From Paraburkholderia phenoliruptrix (GTDB lineage Bacteria > Pseudomonadota > Gammaproteobacteria > Burkholderiales > Burkholderiaceae): DNA of 64,000 nt. The translations under genes were made by a program, and so were the position numbers. The stretch lies in the NCBI RefSeq assembly GCF_019511605.1, contig NZ_JAEUAV010000022.1, forward strand, positions 1 through 64,000. The letters run 5' to 3'. The notes under the pieces are model-generated. The model ran no database searches, had not been told where the DNA came from, and saw nothing but the letters and a program-made list of their open reading frames with translations. Below, piece after piece: positions 32,770-40,451 of this stretch (its first letter is position 1; each line of letters begins with the position of its first letter).

Positions 32770-34347
32770 TCACGTATAGCCGCGCCGGTCGCGCCACGCC
32801 GCAGGCCAGATCCCCTGCTTGCCCGGCGCGAGAACGCCGTTCGGATCGAGCGCGTCCTTGATCGTTTCCGAGAACCGCAGCAAGGCGCCGTCGTTGAAAC
32901 TGTACTGCGCGGCGGCGAAATCCATATACGCGAGATGCGCGCGATATTGGCCGTAGCCGGCCGCGCGCGCGTCGCTCATCAGCGAACGCAGCAAGGCGCC
33001 GGCCGCCTCGACCTGAGCCGCATCGTCGCGATCGAAGATCGCCGCAAAAATGTGATGCAGATGACGCACGCCGGCTGTGAACCCGCCGTAGTAATCGAAA
33101 CCGTATTCGGCGGCGCGCGCTTTCAACATAAAGTATTGCCGCAGCGCATCGCGCCCCGTCGCGGGACATATCGGCGCAAAGTCCACGTGCACGCCCGCGC
33201 CGCCGCGCCAGTCGAGCATGCGGAACGCGCTCATCGCCGGGATACCGGCGAGATTGCGATCGCCGCCCCCGCTCGGCTCGGCATCGCCCGAATAACGCTT
33301 CGCGTAGAGGCGCGCGTCACGCACGCGCGCAAACGCGCGCTGCACGATTGCATAGCGAGCGTCGATCAGCTCGGGCGTGCCGTAAAGCGCAAAGTGCAGG
33401 TTCCAGCGGCCGACGTTCAGCTTGTCGAGCATCGCGCTCACCGCGCTTTCCGGCATCGCGCCGGGGCCGTCATACCATTGCGCGCGCGCCGACAATCCGG
33501 CTGCGCGGCGCACGCCGCCTTCGATCACCGCGTGATTGCGGATCGTTTCGTCGAGCCGCAACGGCCGCAATATGTCGACGATAGCCTCCAGGTCCGTCTC
33601 ATGACGAAACTGGATTTCGCCGAGCAGATACGCGGGCGGCGCCGGCATCAGCCACACGCCGAGCTTCGTGACCACGCCGTAGTTCGACTGCATGAACATC
33701 GCGTCGAACGACGGCCCGTAGCCCGGCTGGTAAAGCTGCCAGGCGGTGCTCGTGTCGATGGCGCCCATGCCGGTGCGCAGCACGTCGCCATTGGCGAGAA
33801 CCACTTCCATCCCGCATTGCGCGGCCGCATGATCGCCGTACGCGGTATAGCCGAAACCGCGTTCGAGCGTGTTGCCGACCACGCTGCCCCAACCCGCCGC
33901 CGGCGAATCGACCCACAGCCGGTAGCCGTGCTCGCGCAGATACGCATGCAGATCGAAGTAGCTCACGCCCGGTTCGACGAGCGCATACGCGAGCGTCTCG
34001 TTCACCTCGATGATGCGGTTCAGCCGTTGCAGATCGAGCACCACCGAACCGGTAAGACGCGGCGCCGCGCCGCCGTAAGCGAAATTGCGCCCCGTCGAAA
34101 CGGTCCACAACGCAATGCGATACTGATTGGCTACCCGCAGCACCGCGCGAATCTCGTCGACAGACGACGGCAGCAGCGCGGCGCTCGCCGCGAACGCCTC
34201 GGGCTCGCCGGGTGCAAACGGATCGCGATAAGCCGAGAGCGCCGCCGCCGAGCTCACCACATGCTGCTCGCCGACAATCGCGCGCCACGCGGCCAGCGCG
34301 GCATCGAACTGCGCGGCGGAAAGTTTCGGCGGCAGGTTGCGGCTCAA
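32770..34347 (-). CDS. FAD-linked oxidase, vanillyl-alcohol oxidase / 4-cresol dehydrogenase type
   Basis: A 525-residue flavoprotein of the PCMH/VAO family. The FAD-binding half runs to ~230 with TGRNFAYGGAAPRLTGSVVLDLQRLNRI, VEPGVSYFDLHAYLREHGY and SVVGNTLERGFGYTAYGDH; the C-terminal half is the substrate cap. Relatives oxidise para-substituted phenols. The start is a TTG at 34347, supported by AAGGAAGAG upstream. It lies 51 bases downstream of an anti-sigma factor and probably belongs to the regulon of the ECF sigma factor next to it. No cytochrome partner gene is adjacent. Confidence 0.88.
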   Translation of the reverse strand: MSRNLPPKLSAAQFDAALAAWRAIVGEQHVVSSAAALSAYRDPFAPGEPEAFAASAALLPSSVDEIRAVLRVANQYRIALWTVSTGRNFAYGGAAPRLTGSVVLDLQRLNRIIEVNETLAYALVEPGVSYFDLHAYLREHGYRLWVDSPAAGWGSVVGNTLERGFGYTAYGDHAAAQCGMEVVLANGDVLRTGMGAIDTSTAWQLYQPGYGPSFDAMFMQSNYGVVTKLGVWLMPAPPAYLLGEIQFRHETDLEAIVDILRPLRLDETIRNHAVIEGGVRRAAGLSARAQWYDGPGAMPESAVSAMLDKLNVGRWNLHFALYGTPELIDARYAIVQRAFARVRDARLYAKRYSGDAEPSGGGDRNLAGIPAMSAFRMLDWRGGAGVHVDFAPICPATGRDALRQYFMLKARAAEYGFDYYGGFTAGVRHLHHIFAAIFDRDDAAQVEAAGALLRSLMSDARAAGYGQYRAHLAYMDFAAAQYSFNDGALLRFSETIKDALDPNGVLAPGKQGIWPAAWRDRRGYT

Positions 34348-34398
34348 GGGCTCTTCCTTTGCGGCGGCGTGGGCGGCGCGATGGAGCGCTGTGCGGCG

Positions 34399-35268
34399 CT
34401 ATTGCCACGCTTCCGGCGTGCCGCCGAGCGCGCTGCATACGTCGACGGCAATCGAGCGCAGCTTGCCTTCCGCAATCGGTCCCGACAACGCGTAGCCCAT
34501 GCCGTCGCTGATCCAGTAGAAGGTGCGGCGGTTGCCGTCGCGCAGCAGGCGAAATGCGGTTTCGTTGCGCGCCGTGCCGCTCACGTACAGCGTGAGGCGT
34601 GCGCCGCTGCGGTTCTCGTACATAAATTGCGCGGCGGGCCCGGTCTCGCCGGGCAGAAGCCGGCCGCCCACCAGCGTATAACCGTACTCCTGCAGCGACG
34701 GCACCGAAAGCGGCCGGTTCAGGCGCTTCGATAGCCAGTTGATCAGATGCTCCTCCTCGCTCGCCGCGACTTCCACCGGATGACGCCGCTCGGGCGTGTA
34801 GACGGCATACGCAATGTCGGCGCGTTCGGCGAAAGCCGGCGCCCGCGCGCCCAGGCCGTTCCACGCACCGCCCGTCAGACGCGGCGCGAGCGGTCCCAGC
34901 GCGAGTGCGAGCCCGGCACCCGTGGCGAGCCAGCAGGCCGCGAGCCCCGCGCGCCGCCACCAGGGCGTACGCGGACGCAGCACGATGACGGCCGGCTCGT
35001 CGGCGGCGACGGAGGCCTGATCGTCCGGCAGTTCCGCGTGGTTCGACGAATCGTGCTGCGTACCCTCGCGCAGCGGCGCGCCGCACAACGCGCGCAGCGC
35101 CGCCTTCTGCGCGCGCCACGCGGCCACCCGCGCGGCGGCTTGCGGATGTTGCGCGAGCAACGCGGCGACGCGCTCGCGCTCGGCAGGCGTGAGTTCGCCG
35201 TCGACGAACGCCGACAGCGCTCGCAGATCCACCCCGTCGGGCATGCTGGCATCGTGGTCGTGATTCAT
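34399..35268 (-). CDS. Transmembrane anti-sigma factor
   Basis: A 289-residue protein with an N-terminal LRALSAFVDGELTPAERERVAALLAQHP segment, the anti-sigma domain that clamps the ECF sigma factor. A single transmembrane helix lies at ~107-127 (RAGLAACWLATGAGLALALG), followed by a periplasmic domain. The zinc-binding HxxxCxxC motif of ZAS proteins is absent. Its ATG overlaps the sigma factor's TGA by 4 bases, the usual coupled arrangement that keeps the two proteins in balance. Confidence 0.88.
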   Translation of the reverse strand: MNHDHDASMPDGVDLRALSAFVDGELTPAERERVAALLAQHPQAAARVAAWRAQKAALRALCGAPLREGTQHDSSNHAELPDDQASVAADEPAVIVLRPRTPWWRRAGLAACWLATGAGLALALGPLAPRLTGGAWNGLGARAPAFAERADIAYAVYTPERRHPVEVAASEEEHLINWLSKRLNRPLSVPSLQEYGYTLVGGRLLPGETGPAAQFMYENRSGARLTLYVSGTARNETAFRLLRDGNRRTFYWISDGMGYALSGPIAEGKLRSIAVDVCSALGGTPEAWQ

Positions 35269-35864
35269 CGCGGATTTCTCACTACTTTCAACGGCGGCTT
35301 GCGCGCCGGCCCTTGCGCGGCGCCGGTCGTGGGCTCAGTGGTGGGCCCGGTTGGGGGCCCGGTTGTGGGCCCGGCTGTGGGCCCGATCGCCGGCGCTTCC
35401 AGCAGCACCCGCAAATGCTCGCGGCCACGCGACAGACGCGACATCACCGTGCCCACCGGCACGCCGAGCGCCCTGGACGCTTCCTGATACGTCAGTTCCT
35501 CCACGCAGACGAGCAGCAGCACCTCGCGCTGCTCGAGCGGCAACCCGTACAGCGCGCGCTGCAGATCGCGCAGCACGAGGCCGTCCACCTCGCGTTGCGG
35601 GGCTTCGAGATTGCGCCAGGGGGCGCTTTCTTCGTCGACGGCAATTTCGCGGCGGCCGCGCAACTGATCGATATAAAGATGCCGCAGGATGGTGAGCAGC
35701 CACGCGCGCAGGTTGCTGTTCGGCCTGAACGCCGCCCAGCGCGCAAGCGCGCGCTCCGCCGTATCCTGCACGAGGTCGTCGGCCCAGGCGCGGTCACCCG
35801 TCAGCGCGCGCGCGTAGCGGCGCAGTTGCGGGAGCCACGAGATGACTTCGGCTTCGAAGCTCAC
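35265..35864 (-). CDS. ECF sigma factor (RpoE-like)
   Basis: A 199-residue group IV sigma factor. Region 2 is RRYARALTGDRAWADDLVQDTAERALARW with SNLRAWLLTILRHLYIDQLR, and region 4 is LEQREVLLLVCVEELTYQEASRALGVPVGTVMSRLSRGRE. The last ~40 residues form a Thr/Pro/Gly tail with GPTTGP repeats, unusual for the family. The start is GTG. It is co-transcribed with its anti-sigma factor and probably the flavoenzyme. The small lipoprotein gene 15 bases upstream may share the promoter. Confidence 0.92.
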   Translation of the reverse strand: MSFEAEVISWLPQLRRYARALTGDRAWADDLVQDTAERALARWAAFRPNSNLRAWLLTILRHLYIDQLRGRREIAVDEESAPWRNLEAPQREVDGLVLRDLQRALYGLPLEQREVLLLVCVEELTYQEASRALGVPVGTVMSRLSRGREHLRVLLEAPAIGPTAGPTTGPPTGPTTEPTTGAAQGPARKPPLKVVRNPR

Positions 35865-35879
35865 CCGGTGCGCAAACGC

Positions 35880-36041
35880 TCAGTAGCCGCCGGCGCTGCC
35901 GCTGCCGCCGCTGCCGCCGCTGGAGCCGCTGGTGCTGGAGGCGCCGCCGTCGGTCGCGGACGAGCAGCCGCTGGTGGCGAGCGAAGTCAATGCAAGCGTG
36001 AACAGCATGACGAGCATGCCGAGTATGCGGGTCGATTTCAT
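35880..36041 (-). CDS. Tiny Gly/Ser-rich lipoprotein
   Basis: A 53-residue protein: a signal segment MKSTRILGMLVMLFTLALTSLATSGC with a lipobox at TSGC, then a Gly/Ser tail (GGSGGSGSAGGY). Such short lipoproteins are hard to classify. It lies directly upstream of the ECF sigma gene on the same strand with only 15 bases between, so it may be the first gene of that operon. Confidence 0.7.
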   Translation of the reverse strand: MKSTRILGMLVMLFTLALTSLATSGCSSATDGGASSTSGSSGGSGGSGSAGGY

Positions 36042-36361
36042 GTGAGTCTCCAGATGGGCCGAAGCTGTGGCTCGGCGGTGTGAATGCCTTGCCTGTCTTA
36101 ACGCGGCAGCCCGGTGCTTTATTCCGACGCTGCGCACGTACTGCCCGCTTTTTCCGCCATTGGCGCCGGCAAGCAGCCGCTCTGGCGGAACAAGCCGGCC
36201 CATCGTCCGCTGATTTGGTAACTCAACGTTACAGTCAATAGTTATCAGGTGCTTATGTCCGCGCAAGCCGTTATAGTGGACGCAGTTCGCCCGCCGAGGC
36301 GTTCTGCCCCCACACAGGGTAGAATCGCGGCGAACCACCGTCTTTCTAACCTGAATTGTCC
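36042..36361. other. Divergent intergenic region upstream of the Hfq paralogue
   Basis: A 320-base gap between the lipoprotein and the Hfq-like gene. A TATAGT box in the stretch GTTATAGTGG near 36270-36280 could be the -10 of the Hfq-like gene. No gene was found. Confidence 0.35.
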
Positions 36362-36838
36362 ATGGCTTCCGCAGAATCGCATCCGCAAAACGACTTCATG
36401 AACGCTGCGCGCAAAGAACGAAAGCGCGTTGAGATCTATCTCGTCAACGGCATCCGCCTGACGGGGTGCATCGAGTCGTTCGACCAATATCTGGTGATGC
36501 TGCGCACGCCCGTCGGCTTGCAGGGCATCTACAAGCGCGCCATCTCGACGATCCAGCTCGACACCGGAACCCGTCCGGCGCCGCGCGCCGGCCGTCCGTC
36601 GCATGGCGAACACACCACGCGCGGGCCGCACGGCTCGCGTGAACCCCGCGAGCATCGGGAGCCGCGTGAACCGCGTGAGCCGCGCGAATCGTACGGGGCG
36701 CCATCGGAGCGGTCATCGTCCGAGCGCGGCAGCGGCCCGGACGGGCCGGTGGTCGTCACGCGCCGGCGGCGCCTGTTCGGCACGGGTGGCGACGGCGGCA
36801 ACCACGGCAATAACGGCGGCAACGGCAGCCACCAGTAA
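36362..36838 (+). CDS. hfq2: Second Hfq-type RNA chaperone with long Arg/Glu and Gly-rich tail
   Basis: A 158-residue protein. Residues ~10-68 are an Sm/Hfq domain: FMNAARKERKRVEIYLVNGIRLTGCIESFDQYLVML aligns with Sm1, and IYKRAISTIQ with the YKHAIS motif of Sm2. The histidine of YKHAIS is replaced by arginine here. The other ~90 residues are a disordered tail with REPREHREPREPREPRE repeats, an RRRR patch and a GGNHGNNGGNG end. Burkholderia species are known to carry a second, longer Hfq (Hfq2), and this fits. The ATG at 36362 lacks a strong ribosome binding site. Confidence 0.88.
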   Translation: MASAESHPQNDFMNAARKERKRVEIYLVNGIRLTGCIESFDQYLVMLRTPVGLQGIYKRAISTIQLDTGTRPAPRAGRPSHGEHTTRGPHGSREPREHREPREPREPRESYGAPSERSSSERGSGPDGPVVVTRRRRLFGTGGDGGNHGNNGGNGSHQ

Positions 36839-36889
36839 GCAGACAGGTCAACGGTAAGCGGCCGCCACGGCGCCGCTCAAACTGCTGCG

Positions 36890-37114
36890 TCACTTGTGGG
36901 AATGATCCAGCCGCTGCAAGATTTTCTCCACTCTCGCCACCTGCTGTTCCGACAGCTCGAACCTGCACTTCACCGCCAACAGCCGGCGCCGCCAGTAGCC
37001 GGCGTCGAGCATCCGTTGCGCCGGCTGCCTCGTTGCCCAATCCAGATGGTCCAACTCCGCTTCCACCACGTGTGAAGCGTTCAAGCGCTTCGCGCGTTCG
37101 GGCTTCCTGTTCAT
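36890..37114 (-). CDS. Small conserved-looking hypothetical protein
   Basis: A 74-residue protein (MNRKPERAKRLNASHVVEAELDHLDWATRQPAQRMLD, then ELSEQQVARVEKILQRLDHSHK). It is charged and helical with no signal or membrane segment; I do not recognise the family. The frame stays open upstream through the heptanucleotide repeat to 37384, giving a possible longer form carrying many copies of the heptapeptide PTTNDQR. I prefer the ATG at 37114. The repeat ends 18 bases before this start codon. It converges with the Hfq-like gene. Confidence 0.6.
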   Translation of the reverse strand: MNRKPERAKRLNASHVVEAELDHLDWATRQPAQRMLDAGYWRRRLLAVKCRFELSEQQVARVEKILQRLDHSHK

Positions 37115-37132
37115 GGTGTTCGCTGCCTTGTC

Positions 37133-37258
37133 GTTGGTCGTTGGTCGTTGGTCGTTGGTCGTTGGTCGTTGGTCGTTGGTCGTTGGTCGTTGGTCGTTGG
37201 TCGTTGGTCGTTGGTCGTTGGTCGTTGGTCGTTGGTCGTTGGTCGTTGGTCGTTGGTC
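37133..37258. repeat. Eighteen perfect tandem copies of the heptanucleotide GTTGGTC
   Basis: The unit GTTGGTC is repeated 18 times without error over 126 bases, and a one-mismatch copy (GTTTGTC) follows at 37259-37265. Because 7 is not a multiple of 3, every frame on one strand encodes the same heptapeptide: PTTNDQR on minus, LVVGRWS on plus. It lies in the promoter/leader of the minus-strand gene at 36890-37114. Such arrays change copy number readily by slippage. Confidence 0.97.
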
Positions 37259-37265
37259 GTTTGTC

Positions 37266-37735
37266 GATTGCGTTCGCGTCCCTCCACAAGCCGGACGTTG
37301 CCGATGCGTCGCTGGTGGCCTCGCGGACCGGGGCCGTGCGACCGGACGGTGATTAGGCTGATCGGCACCGCGTTGCCGCGACACACGGAAAACGAGCCGG
37401 TGAGCCGGCGTTTCAAGTTTTGGGGCGAGTCAATCGTTGTGCGGCGGATGGCGCTTGAGGTGCAGCCTGTGTTTCGAATTGCGCGTGGACGGGTTTGGAC
37501 GGGGTTTGGACGGAGCTTCGGCGCGGGTTCGGCGCGGGTTCGGCTTTGCGCACGTTGGTGCTTCGGCGTAGATCCATCTTACGCGCGGGCTTGCGCCTCC
37601 CAGCCGGCTGTCCCGCGCGCTCGGTCGGCACGGCATGGCCCGATGGATGCGCGCGTCCTATGCCATCCGGCTAATGTCGCCGTCGCAGCGTTTGCGCTAT
37701 GCTGAACCATCGATTGTCTCTACAGGGAGCCCGTC
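37266..37735. other. Intergenic region, no gene recognised
   Basis: 470 bases between the heptamer array and the small gene at 37736. Around 37500-37550 GGCGCGGGTTC and GGGTTTGGACGG phrases recur. Overlapping frames look like noise. Confidence 0.4.
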
Positions 37736-37954
37736 ATGCCGAGCAAAAAGCACAGCGCACCAACCTGCGTCGCCAAGCAGTCGGACCAGCCGCTCGACTC
37801 CACGGAGAGCCGCCTCGACGAGGCACTGGAAGAAAGCTTCCCTGCAAGCGACCCGATTGCTGTTCATGAGCACGACGGGCATCAGTCGTCTGGATTGCGA
37901 CCGCAGTCCCCGTCGCGACCGCAACAGCCCGTGGCAGAGAAGAAGCGGCGTTAG
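37736..37954 (+). CDS. Small hypothetical protein with LDEALEESFPASDP motif
   Basis: A 72-residue hydrophilic protein containing SRLDEALEESFPASDPIAV, a motif I know from many short uncharacterised proteobacterial proteins. The ends are Ser/Pro/Gln-rich and probably disordered. CAGGGAG precedes the ATG at good spacing. No function is known and no neighbour suggests one. Confidence 0.75.
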   Translation: MPSKKHSAPTCVAKQSDQPLDSTESRLDEALEESFPASDPIAVHEHDGHQSSGLRPQSPSRPQQPVAEKKRR

Positions 37955-38277
37955 CTGCGCGCACGGCGTTAAGAGCCATGCCCTGCAGCCATGACTCGCG
38001 CAGTCCGCGAAAAGAAAGTGATGTGACTCGACCCAGGCAGCATTGGCCGGCGTCATCGGCAAACGCCCCGGCAAGTCGCATATCGCGCTAGCTGTCGTTA
38101 GGCGAGGCGCGAGGCGTTTCCGGTTCGGAAGCTCGGTCTATGCACCATAGGTAGTCGCATCTGCGCTGGCGCAATCCCGTGCCAGGCCCTCTAGGGGCGG
38201 CCTGACTGCGCCGGCCGTTTGAAACACAACGTCGCTCCCAGCTCGCGTCAAGCCCCCACGCTGTCACGCTGTCAGGA
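37955..38277. other. Intergenic region downstream of the Tad cluster
   Basis: A 323-base gap between the convergent small gene and the DUF2968 gene. I see no gene, clear terminator or repeat. Confidence 0.35.
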
Positions 38278-39000
38278 TCAATGCACGGGCAAGCCGCTTT
38301 CCAGTTGGCGTTGCAGTTCGCGCACCTGGCGCTGTGCCGCACGCAGTTGCTCCTGCGCGGCAGCCTTTTGCTGGGCCAGCGCGGTCGCCTCGGCACGGGT
38401 CTGTTGCTGCTGGTTCGCGACGATAGTCTGCTGCTGACGCGCAACGTCGAGATCCGCCTGCAGACGATTCGCGCGGCTTTGCGACAACGCGATCATGCGC
38501 TCAGTGAACGCCTTTTGCGCTTCGAGTTGCGTGCGGCGAATTTCCACGTCCGACAGTTGCATGGTCTGGCGCACGAAATCGCGGTAGATCATTTCTGCGC
38601 GCGCCGAGTCCTGCGTCTTGATCACGCGCCAGAAGTTCTTCTGCTGGAAGAGCGCCACGTAGTAGGTCATCTCCTTGCCGTGGAACAGGAGGCTTGCGCC
38701 GTAACTGCCGTTGTACGTGGTGCGCAGCTCGCTCAGGTCGGAGCCCTTGATCATCTGCTGCAATTCCGCGACGTTCCCCGCGGCGGATTGCTTCGCCTCC
38801 TCCGGCGTGAGCGCCGAGGTCTGGACTTGCGTCTGCGCCGGCAGCGGCGTGGACGGCAGCGCGACTGTCGCACCCGGCTGGGAAACCACGCCCGACGCTG
38901 CGTTGTTATCAGGCTGGGCCTGTGCGCAGGCGCCTTGTGCTACCCCCAACGCCATGATCGCAGCCACGGCGATCTGTCGTAGTTTCGACTTGTGGTCCAT
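38278..39000 (-). CDS. Exported DUF2968 protein
   Basis: A 240-residue protein with a signal peptide (MDHKSKLRQIAVAAIMALGVAQGACAQ). The middle (ELQQMIKGSDLSELRTTYNGSYGASLLFHGKEMTYYVALFQQKNFWRVIKT) is the DUF2968 signature, and residues ~145-232 form a long Gln/Ala/Arg-rich coiled coil. Its role is unknown. AGGAA precedes the ATG. It is 49 bases downstream of the sigma-54 activator on the same strand and may be the last gene of the Tad transcription unit. Confidence 0.85.
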   Translation of the reverse strand: MDHKSKLRQIAVAAIMALGVAQGACAQAQPDNNAASGVVSQPGATVALPSTPLPAQTQVQTSALTPEEAKQSAAGNVAELQQMIKGSDLSELRTTYNGSYGASLLFHGKEMTYYVALFQQKNFWRVIKTQDSARAEMIYRDFVRQTMQLSDVEIRRTQLEAQKAFTERMIALSQSRANRLQADLDVARQQQTIVANQQQQTRAEATALAQQKAAAQEQLRAAQRQVRELQRQLESGLPVH

Positions 39001-39049
39001 GTAATTCCTGCTTCAACAGTTTTTGTTTTAGTTCCCAATCGTCTCATTA

Positions 39050-40441
39050 TTACTCACTTTCGCGAATTTCGGGCTCCTCGTCGAAAATTTGGTACTTCCG
39101 CATCTTCTCCCACAGCACCTTGCGGCTGATGCCCAGGTAGAGCGCCGTATCCTGGCGCCGCCAGCCGTTGGCTTCGAGCGCGGCGATCACGCGCTCGCGC
39201 TCGGCCATGTCCCATTTGCTGCGGTCGACCAGCACCTGGGCCGCGCTCTCCGCCGGCACCGGCTGCGTGCTGCGGGCGAGCGCGAGCAGACGCTGCAGGC
39301 GCGCGGCGTCCCATGCGCCGATCTGGCGCACCGTCACGCCAATGCGTTCCGCGAGGTTGCGCAACTCGCGCACATTGCCGGGGAAATAGGTATCGGCGAC
39401 AGCGTCCGCGAGCCAGTACGGCAGATCGGGCAGACTGGCGAGCCGCTCGGCGCCCACCACCTGCGCAATGAACGCCTTGAAGATCGCGATCTTGTCGACC
39501 GCGCCCCGCTCTTCAAGCGACGGAATCTTCAGCTCGATCACCGCCAGCCGGTAGTACAGGTCCGCACGGAACGTGCCGTCCTTCACGAGTTGCGGCAGAT
39601 GCTTGTTGGTCGCCGCCACGAGCCGGAAGTCGAGCTTCACCGGCGTGGCCGAGCCGATCCGCGTGACGGCGCTGTCTTCGAGCACGCGCAACAGCTTGAC
39701 CTGCTGATAAAGCGGCAAGTCGCCGATTTCGTCGAGAAAAAGCGTGCCGCCGTCGGCCTGCTCGAAATAGCCTTTGTGTGCGACGACGGCGCCGGTGAAC
39801 GAGCCTTTCGAGTGGCCGAAAAACAGCGACTCGAACAGGCCGTCGGGAATCGCGCCGCAATTCACCGCGACGAACGGGCCCTTGCCATAGCGGCTGTGCT
39901 TCTCGTGCAGCAACTGGGCGATGCGCTCCTTGCCTACGCCGGTCTCGCCGTGCACGAGCACGCTCGTATCGCAGTCGGCGAAGGTGTCTACTTCGTGCAG
40001 CAGCGCCTGCATGCATTCCGAGTTCGCGATCATCGCGTCGGATTCATGCGTCTTCGCGCTGTGTGCGCGCATTTGCAGCACGAGCTTCGTCACCATGCCG
40101 CGCAGCTCGGCACAGGTGAAGTCGAGCGGCAGAATGTGCGAATACTCGGCCGGGTACATGGACGGATCGTGGTCGCGCGGCGCAGCGCCGACCCACACGA
40201 CCGGAATGCCGTGCGCCGCCTGCCAGTCGCGCATGATCAGCGCACCGCTGTCGATCACCGAAACGCTGATGATCGCAAGCGAAGGCCGCTGCGCGCTGCG
40301 CTCAGGCGAGATGGCAATGTCGTCCGCACGGATCACCTCGACGTCGAAGCTGGCCATGCAGCGTGCGACCCGGTCGAGGATGTCGGCCTTGCCCTCCCAG
40401 ACATAGATGTCGAGTTCCTCGATTTTGGTGGTGGTTCTCAT
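39050..40441 (-). CDS. Sigma-54-dependent activator (FleQ/VpsR-like layout)
   Basis: A 463-residue enhancer-binding protein. Residues ~1-125 are a divergent receiver-like domain without an obvious phosphoacceptor, as in FleQ or VpsR. The AAA+ core has Walker A GETGVGKE, the sigma-54 contact loop as GSFTGA, Walker B GTLFLDEIGDLP and the sensor-2 GNVRELRNL. A Fis-type helix-turn-helix ends the protein (ALEANGWRRQDTALYLGISRKVLWEKMRKY). The ATG at 40441 is 10 bases after tadG, so it is encoded in the Tad operon and is the likely controller of pilus and surface genes. Its FleQ/VpsR-like N-terminus suggests, but does not show, control by cyclic di-GMP. Confidence 0.9.
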   Translation of the reverse strand: MRTTTKIEELDIYVWEGKADILDRVARCMASFDVEVIRADDIAISPERSAQRPSLAIISVSVIDSGALIMRDWQAAHGIPVVWVGAAPRDHDPSMYPAEYSHILPLDFTCAELRGMVTKLVLQMRAHSAKTHESDAMIANSECMQALLHEVDTFADCDTSVLVHGETGVGKERIAQLLHEKHSRYGKGPFVAVNCGAIPDGLFESLFFGHSKGSFTGAVVAHKGYFEQADGGTLFLDEIGDLPLYQQVKLLRVLEDSAVTRIGSATPVKLDFRLVAATNKHLPQLVKDGTFRADLYYRLAVIELKIPSLEERGAVDKIAIFKAFIAQVVGAERLASLPDLPYWLADAVADTYFPGNVRELRNLAERIGVTVRQIGAWDAARLQRLLALARSTQPVPAESAAQVLVDRSKWDMAERERVIAALEANGWRRQDTALYLGISRKVLWEKMRKYQIFDEEPEIRESE

Positions 40442-40451
40442 GGTCGCCGAA

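Noticed and set aside
32710..34734. 674-codon plus-strand open frame opposite the VAO-type flavoenzyme
   Set aside because: Antisense of a well-conserved flavoprotein, with no recognisable motif of its own.
37133..37265. Heptanucleotide array considered as a CRISPR or integron-type repeat
   Set aside because: The unit is 7 bases, repeated directly without spacers, and no cas or integrase gene is near.
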